A stretch of 64,000 bases of DNA from Nematopogon swammerdamellus (Eukaryota > Arthropoda > Insecta > Lepidoptera > Adelidae). The translations under genes and the position numbers were made by a program. The stretch spans positions 914,045-978,044 of the forward strand of contig OX336336.1 of assembly GCA_946902875.1 (NCBI GenBank), in the 5' to 3' direction. Shown here one piece after another: positions 42,797 to 53,898 of the stretch (position 1 is the stretch's first letter; every line of letters starts with the position of its first letter). The notes below the pieces were generated by a model, which made no database searches, was not told the DNA's origin, and saw only the letters and a list, made by a program, of their open reading frames with translations.

Positions 42797-43178
42797 CTAG
42801 CTTTTGCCCGCGGCTTCGCTCGCGTGAAATTAGGATTTAAAAAGAAGAAAGTAATTAAGCCCGTTACCGTAAGTTATTTCAGCGCGCGGAACAATTCGGT
42901 TTGAATGAGAGGCACATCTTAGCTTCACCGGAACTGAATTTTATTTAGCCTATCCTGTGTCCCGTGTAGTTAAATGTGCTTGTAGTAAGTTTCACCGAAT
43001 TTGGATAATTAGTTTAAGAGTTATGGAGGAACATACATACACACATACGTATACATACATACATACAGGAAAGATTTCTAAAAACCGTCAATTTAGTTTT
43101 AGTATCACACATAGAGTCTAAAAACTCAGTATCTCATAAAACAAAGTAACTTCTTACTCCATGACCATCCCTTACAGA
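42797..43178 (-). mobile_element. Helitron-like element (family HA), complete
   Basis: Same termini as 42098-42459 (CTAGCTTTTGCCCGCGGCTT, CCCTTACAGA) at about 90% apparent identity. The stretch 43179-43507 after it is unassigned. Confidence 0.78.
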
Positions 43179-43507
43179 TTTATTATTAGTATTGATGATA
43201 ACTGTATAGTGTCTGCTTATTTATTTTTATTATTAATTAACTTTCGTTAGTATTCATTAACTTTCATTCTTCTTCTCTTGTTGCAACCCTATATTATGTT
43301 TGTAATTAAGACAGATTGACTGGCAGAGATTGCCATAATAAATACGCCTTTTGTAAAATTTATATTTAAGTGCAATAAAGGATATTTCTATTTCTCTGTC
43401 TATGAAGGATGCTCACATTTGGTGTCCGATATTTGCGTGCGATGATGAACTGATACGTATTGGAACTTTCCAAAGTCCCGAAGCGAGCTAACTAACCTTC
43501 GTGGATT

Positions 43508-43556
43508 TTTAACCCCCGACGAAAAAAAAGGAGGGGTGTTATAAGTTTGACGTATG

Positions 43557-43601
<45 letters not shown>

Positions 43602-44045
43602 GTGTGTGTGTGTGTGTGTGTGTGAGTGTGTGAGTGTGTCTGTCTGTGGCATCGTAGCACCCAAACGGATGGACCGATTTGGATGCGGTTTTTTTATTAG
43701 GAAGCGTGTTTAATCGGGATAGTTCTTAGCTATGTTCGTAATCAAGTAATCAAGTAATTAAGTAATAAAAAAAAATTTATCTCAAAAAGTGGACCGATTT
43801 TCATGCGGTTTTTTTAAAAAAGCTTGAAATAAAAGTTAAATTACAAATTTAAAAAACCCGGCCGACCCTTAAAAAGGCAAAAATAATTTCCGTTTACTTA
43901 ATTAAAGGAGTCGCGGGACCGCTAAGTAAATAAAATATAAAAACTCAGAGCTGCGCGGGAATTTACTTAGCGGTCCCTCGACTCCTTTAATTAAGTAAAC
44001 GGAAATTATTTTTGCCTTCGTGGTCGGGGGTCGGGGGTTTTTTTC
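43508..44045 (+). repeat. Repeat D with (TG)n and fold-back
   Basis: AACCCCCGACGAAAAAAAAG start, a long (TG)n tract at 43560-43640, GGCATCGTAGCACCCAAACG, then a hairpin 43862-44035 with arms TTCCGTTTACTTAATTAAAG and AGTCG.GGGACCGCTAAGTAA. Confidence 0.75.
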
Positions 44046-44262
44046 TAAATAATTATCGGGTAATCACGATAAAAATCCCCCGTTCAAACGCAACTTCCGG
44101 AGCAATCCTCTCGGAGATGGGCTCTTCAAAACTTCAATACCTTTTTATTATGATTTTATTCAAAGTCAGTTCGTAAAAATCATAAAAAAATCAGATTTAA
44201 AGATGTGATGGACCAGGTTGAGAAGAGCGGTTACTTTCTAAATATGTGAATCGATCACAGAC

Positions 44263-44588
44263 CGTGTGGGGCCGGTACTTTAAAAGAATAGCCCCACTGC
44301 ATCTCTCCCCGTGTATGTCGTAAAGGGCGACTAAGGGATATGACTCCCTTCTTATATTACTAGGTTTAACCGGGTTTAACCCACCCGGGTTGGTACCACC
44401 GCACTGAATGAAACGTCGGTCGAAACGGCTATGTAAATAGTTTGTGTTTTCCGTCCAGTTCAGTGTAGCCGGCACGACCGAAGGGATACACTGACGTGGC
44501 ACCAAGTTCACCTGGTGTTATGGGCTGACATCACGGATGTTGTAGGTGATGTAGCCAACCGTGTCAGTTTCAATAAAAAAAAAAAAAG
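44263..44588 (+). mobile_element. SINE S1, short form
   Basis: GTGTGGGGCCGGTACTTTAA head joined directly to the body, ending GTGTCAGTTTCAATAAAAAA. Same junction as 20448-20768. Confidence 0.75.
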
Positions 44589-44867
44589 ACGGCCGCAAAT
44601 CGCTGTTCTGTGCCTTCGAATTATTTGTATCAAATGAAAAAGAGTTTTAGTTTCATTAAATATTACGCGTTCAAATGTATTAAAGACTGATTGATCTGAC
44701 ACTTACGTCCATTAATTCTGAGTAATCGCTGTAACATCTTCGCATTTTCCGTTGGGAAAATCGAAAAAAAAAGAATTGCGAGAAAGACCTAGATATATTT
44801 TGAGGTTAGGTATATTCGTAAATGTATGGAGAAATCAATATTTTTTTCGAATTTCTACCGAGTTCGA

Positions 44868-45172
44868 GGTCCGAGGGCTGTATCTCTTGAACCGTAATAG
44901 GTAGCCCGTTTAATTTTTTACAGAATATGTGTTAATAATAACAAATAAGAAAAATAAGAAAAAGTAAAAAATTCAAGGGGTTCCCGTAGAAGAAACTAAA
45001 AAGTGTATGCGCGCCATCTACCGAAAAGAGTATGAAGCATTTTAACTAATCATGAATTTTAACTAATATGAAGCATTTCATAAGCACGTCATAGATGGCG
45101 TGAGTGGCGCTGACCATGACATGGCGATACGGACCCTTCTCGGTGCGAGAGTTCAACTCGCACTTAGTTTTT
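44868..45172 (-). repeat. Repeat E, reverse
   Basis: GAGGGCTGTATCTCTTGAAC to CGGTGCGAGAGTTCAACTCG. Confidence 0.7.
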
Positions 45173-45489
45173 ATACTTCTAAGTTTTTTATATAGATTAA
45201 CTCACTCAAAAATCATCATGCATGCTTGTATTATTATGAAAAAAATATATTATTTATAAGAACTCAGCACACATGCTTTAGCAAGAAAACTAAAAAAAAC
45301 TGTTCCGCCCACCAGAGGACTCTTAACACGAGCATTATAAGTTGGTGTAGGGGTGGGGCGGGGCGGGGAGGGGCGCGCAACGGACCGGAACGAAGAAGGC
45401 GACGATCCTGAAGGAATTTCATGAAACTTTTAAGGCCTATTACATTCTAGAAGTTCAACTTGAGGGGATACTCGCGCACTGAAGTCAAT

Positions 45490-45860
45490 GTTTAATAATA
45501 ATATAATACAGAACCACTGCTTTTCGCCGACGTACTTGATGTCGTCGCCCCACCTGGCGGGTGCTCTTCCCACACACCATTTTCCTGTCCACGGCCGCCA
45601 GTGTAGGACACGGTTACTCCAACGGTCGTCGTCTCTTCGGCTGACGTGCCCAGCCCACTGCCACTTGAGCTTACCCATCCAGTGTTCAATACCGACTACT
45701 TTGGCGCTTCTGCGGATTGCCTCGTCACCATATCACGTAACGATATTCCCAGCATGGCTCGCTCCATTGCTCGCTGGGCAACTTTCAACCTTTGGACAAC
45801 AGCGACCGTCAGCGTCCACGTTTCACACCCGTACGTGTCATACTCCTCCTCCTCACTGGT
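45490..45860 (-). mobile_element. RTE-like LINE fragment
   Basis: The minus strand reads YGCETWTLTVAVVQRLKVAQ, RAMERAMLGISL, then in another frame KLKWQWAGHVSRRDDDRW and GRAPARWGDDIKYV. It is a different copy and subfamily from 5761-6252. The 3' end is AT-rich without a clear tail. 45350-45400 beside it is a GGGGCGGGG-rich run. Confidence 0.8.
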
Positions 45861-46355
45861 CATAGATACGGGTAAATTTTGCGGAAGGTCAGACCTCAGG
45901 GCGAATTTTAATTAACTAACTAAACGAATTTTAAGTTATTTAAACATAGTCAAGTAAAATTGCGAGTGTTCATCTGACATGTACACTAAAAGAACAACCA
46001 CACACGAACTCCCCCGAGTGTTGGTAGACTGCGGCCGCGAACTCACAGTGCACACCCACACAGATCAACTTTTAACCACTCAAAGCGCTTCCAAATTGCC
46101 CAGTGAGCTTTATTCCGTCCTCCCTCCCTCACCGGCCACCCTCACCCGCATCTCCCCCGCGCTGTAGGAAGGCATAATGTATGCAGTGGGGCAATCCACT
46201 ACAAGCGAAAACGTACATCGTGTGCCTAATTCCATTCACATTATTATTATTTTGTTATTTTTAACGAACTAGTAGCTTGCTATGCTGATGTGTTCATGTC
46301 TATGATCATCACTGCTGTTGCTATTTGTTATCTTTCTTCGATTTCTTCGTTAACC
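45861..46355. other. No recognised gene
   Basis: Unassigned. Confidence 0.4.
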
Positions 46356-46790
46356 TTTTTTTTTTTTTTTTTTTTTTTTATAGGCAGCCGGCGCGGGTGT
46401 CTGTGCCCAATACTTCAACGGAAGATCAGACACAGCCAATAACACCATTCCTCGCGAAACCACGCTCAGAGAGGCGCCATGCCGGCTATGAGGCGGACAA
46501 AAAGGTTGTCGTCTAATTTATTGACACGCCTTTTGAAGATTCCCAGGTTATAGGTGGTGGGGAACACACTCACAGGAAGACCGTTCCATATTTTCGCCGT
46601 TCGACACAGGAAAGATTTCGAAAAACGATGTGTTCTTAGTAGTTGGGTGTCAACAACATATGGATGTTCCGAGCGAGTCCGGCGGGTGTGGCGGAGACGT
46701 ATGGGGGCTGGAGGGATGAGAGAAGCCAATTCATCAGAGCAACGTCCATGGTAGTACCTATAGAACAGGCTAAGAGAACCGATTGTTCGC
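46356..46790 (-). mobile_element. LINE L1-family 3' fragment with poly(A)
   Basis: 24 T at 46356-46379 are the poly(A) of a minus-strand insertion. The coding end reads GSLSLFYRYYHGRCSDELAS, TQLLRTHRFSKSFLCRTAKI and WNGLPVSVFPTTY. It is close to the 3-881 copy and still open over 87 codons. Confidence 0.85.
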
Positions 46791-46925
46791 CTTCGATTCC
46801 ATTCGAAAAATAGGCTTCAATAACTTCCTCTGGCAGTTTAATCCAGCTGTTTACGATTCTGTTACTCAGGAAGTGCTTTCTTGGTTTGGTTGAGAAGGTT
46901 GTTACATTAAGTTTCAAGCTTCAAA
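46780..46925 (-). mobile_element. LINE 'L5' C-terminal scrap
   Basis: The minus strand reads FSTKPRKHFLSNRIVNSWIK then LPEEVIEAYFSNG, a C-terminal LINE signature (N-R-(I/V)-V-N-x-W-x-x-L-P). It is fused at its 3' side to the previous element. The stretch 46926-47304 is unassigned. Confidence 0.6.
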
Positions 46926-47304
46926 TTATTTCAAATCTTTAGGTACTATATAGTTAGCTAAATGTAATTTTATCTCATACAATTGATACAGTAACTATTT
47001 CCTTAGACTGGTGCCTGGTGGATGTAAATGTTAGTGCAGAATGAAGAAATATCTTTAAGAGATAATCACGCCTTAGCGCTTCATCTTGATGCCCTAATTG
47101 TATTTTCCTTATATTATATAAATAATATATATATATAAATAATGATCGGGAGGCATGCTTCACCCCCCTCCCCTCGCGAACAGGGGTCGAATCAAACTTC
47201 CCTCCACATCTGAAAATGATCATCGTGGCGCATGCTATCCATGGTAAAATGTTCATGCTTCTAACCCGAGGTGCACAATTATGTAGCGAAGCACCTCCTT
47301 ATTA

Positions 47305-47772
47305 TACCTATAATAAAATCCAACGGCTGCCTTCTGTCTGAGTGTCTGAGTGTCTGAGTGTCTGAGTGTATGTCTGTCTGTCCGCTTATAACTCGAGAAC
47401 CACTGAACCGATTTTAATAAAACAAAATTCTACGGATAGCTTGATTCTTCCCATCAACTATAGGCTACTTACTATCACGCTAAATGGCTTATGAGGTTAG
47501 CAGTGAAGTGAAATATGAGAGCGGGCGGAGCCGCGGGCACAGCTTGTACCTATAATAAAATCCAACGGCTGCTTTCTGTCTGAGTGTCTGAGTGTATGTC
47601 TATCTGTCCGCTTATAACTCGAGAACCACTGAACCGATTTTAATAAAACAACATTCTACGGATAGGTTGATTCTTCCCATCAACTATAGGCTACTTACTA
47701 TCACGCTAAATGGCTTATGAGGTTAGCAGTGAAGTGAAATATGAGAGCGGGCGGAGCCGCGGGCACAGCTAG
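47305..47772 (+). mobile_element. Tandem pair of Helitron-like elements (family HB)
   Basis: Two HB copies (47319-47546, 47561-47772) follow head to tail. Each is preceded by the same 14 bases TACCTATAATAAAA (47305-47318, 47547-47560). The first ends AGCTTG, the second AGCTAG. The (TCTGAG)n tract differs in length. Confidence 0.8.
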
Positions 47773-49189
47773 TCTACTATATAAAATGTTGTAGAGCAAT
47801 AAAGTATGTACTTCTATCTAATTCTTAGAATGTAATTACGTATGTATATGTCAATGATGTACGTAGTAAATTTTCGTTCGATCCTATCGTTAGATCGATT
47901 CGACCGACATCGGATTTGAATACGTACGATTTCGTATTTCGATCCGGCTACAGAATTGGCCTTCTGTTCGTACAGTACAGTACGTGTGGAGTGTGCGGTT
48001 GCCAGTGTCGACTATGTAACCTGCAGTCGTTGGCTTGGTCTATACCTACACTTGTAGCTCGATTCCAAGTGAGGCACGATGCGACTGCGTGAATGCTATA
48101 TGTACGTGCGTGCGATCGACTGTGCACTGGTATATGTGGCACGCACTAATAACATGGCTTAGTAAATCTAGCTTGATTTTGACCCAAAGAAAGTTGTGTC
48201 AAACTGGGCGTGGCCTAGAAATTGTGTCCAGTGATCTACCAAGAAATTTATTCGGAGCCGGTGACAAAGCTGTCATTCTAGCATGACAAAGCTGTACGTT
48301 GATTTATGATGCACATGATTTATGATGTTCATGTTGATTTATGGTGATTTAGTTAAAAATGACGTCTTTGTCATGAATTGGTGCATCTACAGTTCCAAAT
48401 ATCATCAGAAGGGCAGAAGACACTTTTCACATGTATTTATACGCTACACATAGGCGAAATATTACAGTTTTGTCACCGATATTTTTTTCGTGTGAAACAG
48501 CACAGGCCGCATGCAAAATAAATGAGTTTTCAAATTATGAATTTTGTCAATAAATGTTTATAGTTGATTTTTGCATCTAACATGTTACACTATGGCATAT
48601 GGTTCGAGTGATAGAAGCGAAACACGAACTCTGTTTTTTTCCAAAAGTCATGTTTGAAAATCTATTTGGCGTGGCTATATCGGTACTAACCTAGATCGCG
48701 GTGATTACGGCGAGCGGCGGGAGGAGGGGTCCGCACTCCACGCGCCGGCAAAACTGGAAGCATACGGGTTATACGTTACACTTCGCAGTATGAACAAACA
48801 AGGCAGCACACGCAAGCTCTATCTATATAACCTGGCTATTTAAAGAAAGGGGTTGAAAATGGCGGCGTTTTACAGCTGTACAGTCGGCATGCAAATTTAT
48901 TTTTGCATAGTATATTTTTGTATTAGCAAATTTTTGTCTTGGAACAATTGATTTATTGACGGCGATACTGTGTGAGTGAGAGGCAAATAGGAACGCCACA
49001 ATTTTCAATCCATTTCTTGAAATAACCAGGTTATACCTATAGATATTATTCTGAAGAAGAAACAAATTAATGCAAGACCGTTAAACTTTATATATAAGTT
49101 AATTTGTAAGTACATAGTATATCGAGATACTTTTTAAAGAGGCTCACAGCAGTTGCGACTTCCTGCTATGCAGTAGCGACCGTTTTACG
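47773..49189. other. No recognised gene; longest stretch without a repeat I know
   Basis: 1.4 kb with no repeat family I can name and no frame over about 85 codons. Candidate single-copy sequence. 47820-48130 is rich in TACGTA/ACGTAC words. Confidence 0.45.
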
Positions 49190-49533
49190 TAATATGTGCG
49201 CCCGCCCGCCCGCATGATGGGTACGGCGCGGATCGAGTGTATGGTTCACGCGGCTGTGTTTATTTTGAAAACAAGCAGACAGCGTGCGCTTAAGGTGATT
49301 TCAATGCAAGAAGCTCCGCCTGCTTTACCTCCCTTCTTCTCCACTACCCTTCTCGAACCGCGAGGCTCCCCGCGCCTCCCCCGGCGCGCGGCGGCGCGGC
49401 GCGACGCTGACCCGCGCCGCGCCGCGCGCCGACACACACGTGCGACGCGGCGGCGCGGCACCGGCATCGCGCCGCCGCGCCGCCGTCGAGTTGAGCACAG
49501 CACAGAGCAGTCAATAAAAGTAGAGAACGTAAT
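49190..49533. promoter_or_regulatory. CpG-rich patch, possible promoter or first exon
   Basis: Bases 49365-49495 are almost pure GC with dense CpG (GCGCGGCGGCGCGGCGCGAC). On the plus strand a consensus splice donor, GC|GTAAGT, follows at 49534. Frames on both strands are Arg/Ala/Pro-rich and typical of any GC-rich DNA, so I do not call a protein. There is no TATA box or recognisable exon. Confidence 0.3.
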
Positions 49534-50019
49534 GCGTAAGTCTGTAGGTACCACCAGTTATTTTTTAACAACCCAAAGAGGATGACTGTCTACGTAATAT
49601 AGCCATGGATATATGTTCTTCTCTTTTACTCTAGTACTTTTGGTTTACCTTGTATCCATTTCTCGGCTACGAAATTATCCTTGCACAGCGTTTTGGTATT
49701 TCGGCCAAGACCGTAGTAGGTACATAGGCCGACACCAAGCATATTAATTATTGACCCATCCTTCGGCCACGTGGTCAACCAACGGCAATGAAGTTTCTAG
49801 TTTTCAACCACATCTTAATAATGTTGAATTGTTTGTCTGATGGTGTTTATATGTAGAAAGGTACATATATGTATTTTTAGGATTCCGTCGCAAAAATTAC
49901 AAAAAGGGACCCTAATGGAATCGCTCGGTGTCTCTATGTCTGTCCGTCTGCATGTCACAGACACGTATTTTTCTATCAAAAACTTATTCAAAAATTCTGA
50001 AAAAAAAAATGCTGAAGAA

Positions 50020-50466
50020 TCCTTATATGACCTTTTTTTTCTGAAATATTTTTTTGCTTGCTCTTTTGCTTTAACTCTTTTTAATTCCATTGTATGCATA
50101 CGGCCTTTGGGATTGCTACCAGAAATTTTCTTGAATAATGTGCAAATAGGTTTTTTGGTGTTGAATGAAACTACAGCTGCAGCACAACGTCCTTGATATG
50201 ATTGTTTGAAAGAATAGTTGACCCATTTGCGCATGACGAATTTTGCAACAACACTATTGAAGCATTCGACCATATTACTGTCCACATCATATAATAAACT
50301 TCTGGCGTTATTGGCGACGGCTCTGAAAATTACTTTGATTCTTAGCCAAAAAGAGCTGTTGTTTACTAAGCCATAAAAATCAAGAACAGGTTCTGAATTA
50401 CAGTAATATGGAGAGCAACTGCTATGTCGTCTGAAAGCATGCATAGGAACGTTCATTATATCTCGA
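50020..50466 (-). pseudogene. Mutator-like transposase, C-terminal piece (4 of 4)
   Basis: On the minus strand from the insertion junction: RDIMNVPMHAFRRHSSCSPY, a D-I-x-N-x-P-x-H-x-F-x2-H-x2-C-x3-(Y/F)-C block, then ANNARSLLYDVDSNMVECFN with the acidic core D-V-D-x-N-x-x-E, SVVAKFV, and SYQGRCAAAVVSFNT. The basic tail (AKKYFRKKRSYK) comes last. I recognise this as the Mutator-like transposase domain (from memory PF20700) frequent in arthropods. After about 50020 the frame runs into unrelated repeat (GGGACCCTAATGGAATCGCT). Upstream it is cut by the 3.26-kb insertion. Confidence 0.75.
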
Positions 50467-50919
50467 TTAGTGTTGTAAAGGCAGAAAAATTCCGAAAAAT
50501 ACATTTTGAATAAAACGAAAAACACAGGGTTTTTCCGTTTCTTTCATGTATGATACCAATACTGGATGAAATTTTCGCCGCGAAAAGCTCCGCCCCCTTT
50601 CCTGATTTAATTTCTCGAATGTTGATATTTTTTCGCCTGAATCTTATTACTAGACGAAATATAAGACACTTTTATTCTTACACATTTTTCAATAAAATCG
50701 ATATTTCCGGAGAAAAAAAATATAAAATTATTTTTTCCAAAATGTTCTCAATTGCTGATGTTTTTTTGGCAGATTCTTATTTCTAAACGAAATATAAGAC
50801 ACTTTTATTCTTACACGTTTTTCACTTAAGTCGATATTTCCGGAGAGAAAAATAAAACAACTTATTTTTTCATATTTTCTCGAATGTTGATTTCTCCCCT
50901 GAATCTTATTTCTAGACGA

Positions 50920-51352
50920 AATACGAATCTGCAGTGAACATTTCAAAAAGTGCCCGCCATTTTGAACTTTTTAGTTACTGTACCGATTGCTTTCAAAATC
51001 GATATCTGCGTGTCTGTGTGGGCTCTGAATACGAATCTGTAGTCAAAATTTAAAACAAGTGGCCGCCATTTTGAACTTTTTAGTTACTGGACTGATTGCT
51101 TTCAAAATCGATATCTGGGTGTCTGTGTGGGTTTTGAATACGAATCTGTAGTCAAAATGTAAAAGAAGAAGCCGCCATTTTGAACTTTTTAGTTACTGGA
51201 CTGATTGCTTTCAAAATCGATATCTGGGTGTCTGTGTGGGTTTTGAATACTAATCTGTAGTCAAAATTTAAAAGAAGAAGCCGCCATTTTGAACTTTTTA
51301 GTTACTGGACCGATTGCTTTCAAAATCTATATCTGGGTGTCTGTGTGAGCTC
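50920..51352 (+). repeat. Tandem repeat, ~108-bp units, left arm
   Basis: Units starting GAATACGAATCTG.AGT occur at about 50921, 51027, 51136 and 51245. Each contains CCATTTTGAACTTTTTAGTT and GATATCTG.GTGTCTGTGTG. Confidence 0.85.
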
Positions 51353-51362
51353 TGAATATTAA

Positions 51363-51848
51363 TATTTTTTTTTTTTTTTTTTTTTATGGAACCTGACACG
51401 GTTGGCTACATCACCTACAACATCCGTGATGTCAGCCCATAACACAGGGTGAACAAGGTGCCATGTCAGTGCTTCCCTTCATTTCATGTCGGCTACACTA
51501 AACTGGACGGAAAACACGAACTATTTACATAGCCGTTTCGACCGACGTTTCGTTCAGTGCGGTGGTACCAACCCGGCCAGGATAAACCCTACCACCTAGT
51601 AAGGTAAGAAGGGAAGGGACCTACAGTTTAACGTGGAATCCGAACCACGGTCAGCCTCCAACGGTCGAGCGGTCACCCATCCAATCACTGACCGCGCTCA
51701 GCGTTGCTTAATAACAGTTGACTAACCAACCGCGCCACTGAGCTACCGAGGCTGACGAATTTTCTTATCCCTTAGTCGACTTTTACGACATGCGACGGGG
51801 AGAGATGCAGTGGGGCTATTCTTTTTAAGTACCGACCCCACACGGTAC
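51363..51848 (-). mobile_element. SINE S1, longest copy (head + tRNA/5S + body + poly(A))
   Basis: On the minus strand: CCGTGTGGGGTCGGTACTTA head, GTCGTAAAAGTCGACTAAGG, then TCAGCCTCGGTAGCTCAGTGG (A-box-like), the 5S-like segment (complement at 51670-51713: GCGGTCACCCATCC, GACCGCGCTCAGCGTTGC), GTGGTTCGGATTCCACG (B-box-like), and the body to GTGTCAGGTTCCAT plus about 22 A (T at 51364-51385). It proves that the short-form head and the tRNA/5S head belong to one element type. It interrupts the loop of the inverted-repeat element. Confidence 0.85.
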
Positions 51849-52215
51849 GTTAATTTGTAGTCAAAACTAATAGGTTCAAAATGGCGGCCACTTTTTTAAA
51901 ATTTTGACAACGGATTTGTATTCAAAGCACACAGAAACACCCAAATATAGATTTTGAAAGCAATCGGTCCAGTATCTAAAAAGTTAAAAATGGCGACCAC
52001 TTTATGTTGACAACAGATTCGTATTCAGGGTCCACACATACACCCAGATATCGATTTTGAAAGCAATCGGTCCGATAACTAAAAAGTTTAAAATGGCGGC
52101 CACTTGTTTTAAATTTTGACTACAGATTCGTATTCAGAGCCCACACAGACACCCAGATAGCGATTTTGAAAGCAATTGGTCCAGTAACTAAAAAGTTCAA
52201 AATGGTGGCCACTTT
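51845..52215 (-). repeat. Tandem repeat, ~108-120-bp units, right arm
   Basis: Inverted counterparts of the left-arm units, with AAAATGGCGGCCACTT and ATCGATTTTGAAAGCAATCG words at about 51880, 51985, 52090 and 52200. Confidence 0.82.
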
Positions 52216-53019
52216 TTTAAATGATTCTGAAAAGAATTTAAATGATTGCAACTACAGATTCGTATTTCATCTAGAAATAAGATTCAGGCGAAAAAACATC
52301 AACATTCGAGAAAATATGAAAAAATGGGTTGTTTTATTTTTCTCTCCGGAAATATCGACTTAAGGGAAAAACGTGTAAGAATAAAAGTGTCTTATATTTA
52401 GTTTAGAAATAAGAATCCGCCAAAAAAACATTAGCAATCGAGAACATTTTGAAAAAAAAATATTTTAGATTTTTTTTTTCTCCGGAAATATCGATTTTTT
52501 TCAAAAACGTGTAAGAATAAAAGTGTCTTATATTTCGTCTATAAATAGGATTCAGGCGAAAAAATATCAACATTCGAGAAATTAAATCAGAAAAGGGGGC
52601 GGAGCTTTCCATACAAATGCCGTCCTGGATAATTCAGAATCGCGGCGAGCAATAAATCGAGAACCAATGATGGTACGACAACAAATTAGATCTTGTTTTG
52701 TAACCAGTTCCGTATAATCTTAGATTATTTTATAACATCTTCCCCAGTTTTCCTGTAAATTGAGTAGAAATAAAAATTTATGAAAAAAATTATATCTCCA
52801 TAAGCGGCCACTCTAGAGAAAATCATCTAAGAACAAAAGAAGCTTGTATTTAGTCAATAAATACGATCCCGAAGAAAAATCCAGTCCCAGAAATTTCCCA
52901 GGAAATTTTCAGAATTCCCATACAAAGTGGTGGTTTTAACAACTCCATATTATATCCTCTCGCGAACTTTACCTACTTTGGTACCAAATCACTCTACCTA
53001 ATTCCGATCCCTGATAATA

Positions 53020-53165
53020 ACACATACCTATTATGTGAAAATTTTCACGGGGTACCTACCTATTGCGGTTCAAGAGATACAGCCCTCGGACAGACGGACA
53101 GATAGACAGACAGACAGACGGCGTAGGCTTAGTAATAGGGTACCGTACGACGGATACGGAACCTT
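53020..53165 (+). repeat. Repeat E, 3' part
   Basis: GCGGTTCAAGAGATACAGCC, CAGA repeats, GGCGTAGGCTTAGTAATAGG, ACGGATACGGAACC. Confidence 0.7.
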
Positions 53166-53430
53166 ATAAAACATAAATTAAAACAAAGATTGCCTTGCCC
53201 CTTACTAGGTGGTAGGCTCAAATTGTAGCCGACTGGGTTGGTACCACTGTACTGGATGTAAGATGGCCGCATAGTAGCCTCGGTTGTGTTCTCCTCTAGT
53301 TCAGTATAGCCAGCAATCCAGGGAAGTCTCCGATATGGCACCTACCTTCTTGGAGGTGATATTGGCTGGTTGGATTATGCACTCAGACCCCTCTGACTCA
53401 GCCAGCCATACCGGATTACATAAAAAAAGA
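53165..53430 (+). mobile_element. SINE S3, plus strand
   Basis: CCTTGCCCCTTACTAGGTGG, TACCACTGTACTGGATGTAA, GGAGGTGATATTGGCTGG and the end CAGCCATACCGGATTACATA followed by A's (53423-53429). The tRNA-like head is missing. Confidence 0.78.
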
Positions 53431-53722
53431 GTTATTATGAGTACCTACATAATTTGGAAATGATAAGCTTCTCTGCGATAGAGCTATTTGCGACTCTTAT
53501 TTCTTTTCCTGTTGAATCTTTACGTGTTTTTTACGGTGTTCCTGTTCAATACGAACTTTGGTCACTCACTTTTTGGTTTCGAGCAAAGAACAGGAATAAA
53601 ACGCGAAAAGAGCAAGTAGGTATCTCATATGAAAATACTTTTCGAATCTTTCCGTGTTTTACGGTACCTAAGTCAAATAAATCCGTATCAAAGTGCAAAA
53701 AACGGCATCTTTACAACTCTAA

Positions 53723-53896
53723 TCTCGATTAATGTTCCTTATTCGGCTGCCGATATCAAAATCTCCTGACTCTTTATTATGTTTAATGGATTTACACATT
53801 GATTTGCGCATGATTTTAATTAACTTGTCAGTCAGTAATTTTCTCAATTTTATCGGATATTTTGTATCTTTAGACATAGCTCTTAGTTTATTACAA
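53723..53896 (-). pseudogene. Mutator-like transposase piece (3 of 4)
   Basis: The minus strand reads FCNKLRAMSKDTKYPIKLRK then LLTDKLIKIMRKSMCKSIKH and RIRNINRD, up to the insertion junction. It is the helical linker between the DGD block and the H/C block in this family. Its ends join in register with the neighbouring pieces once the two insertions are removed. Confidence 0.72.
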
Positions 53897-53898
53897 AA

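Larger units (their letters stand above)
50467..53722. mobile_element. 3.26-kb element with long inverted arms of tandem repeats, inserted in the transposase gene
   Basis: The ends are TTAGTGTTGTAAAG (50467) and the complement of TTAGAGTTGTAAAG (to 53722), flanked by direct repeats TCTCGA, extendable to TCTCGATTA (50461 and 53723). Inside, 50583-51350 and 51840-52613 are long inverted arms. The outer parts carry CTCCGCCCCC, TTTCGCCTGAATCTTATT and two TTTCCGGAGA blocks; the inner parts carry about four ~108-bp units each (CCGCCATTTTGAACTTTTTA, CGATTGCTTTCAAAATCGAT). A full SINE S1 sits in the central loop. The right side (52614-53722) also holds a repeat E piece and a SINE S3. No credible protein. 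The plan recalls Foldback-type elements. Confidence 0.72.

Noticed and set aside
49196..49585. 129-codon Arg/Pro-rich protein
   Set aside because: Open in several frames on both strands because the DNA is GC-rich. No motif.
50550..50786. Frames MIPILDEIFAAKSSAPFPD... and its mirror at 52403-52612
   Set aside because: They are the two inverted arms of the 3.26-kb element, AT-rich with matching stops and no codon bias.
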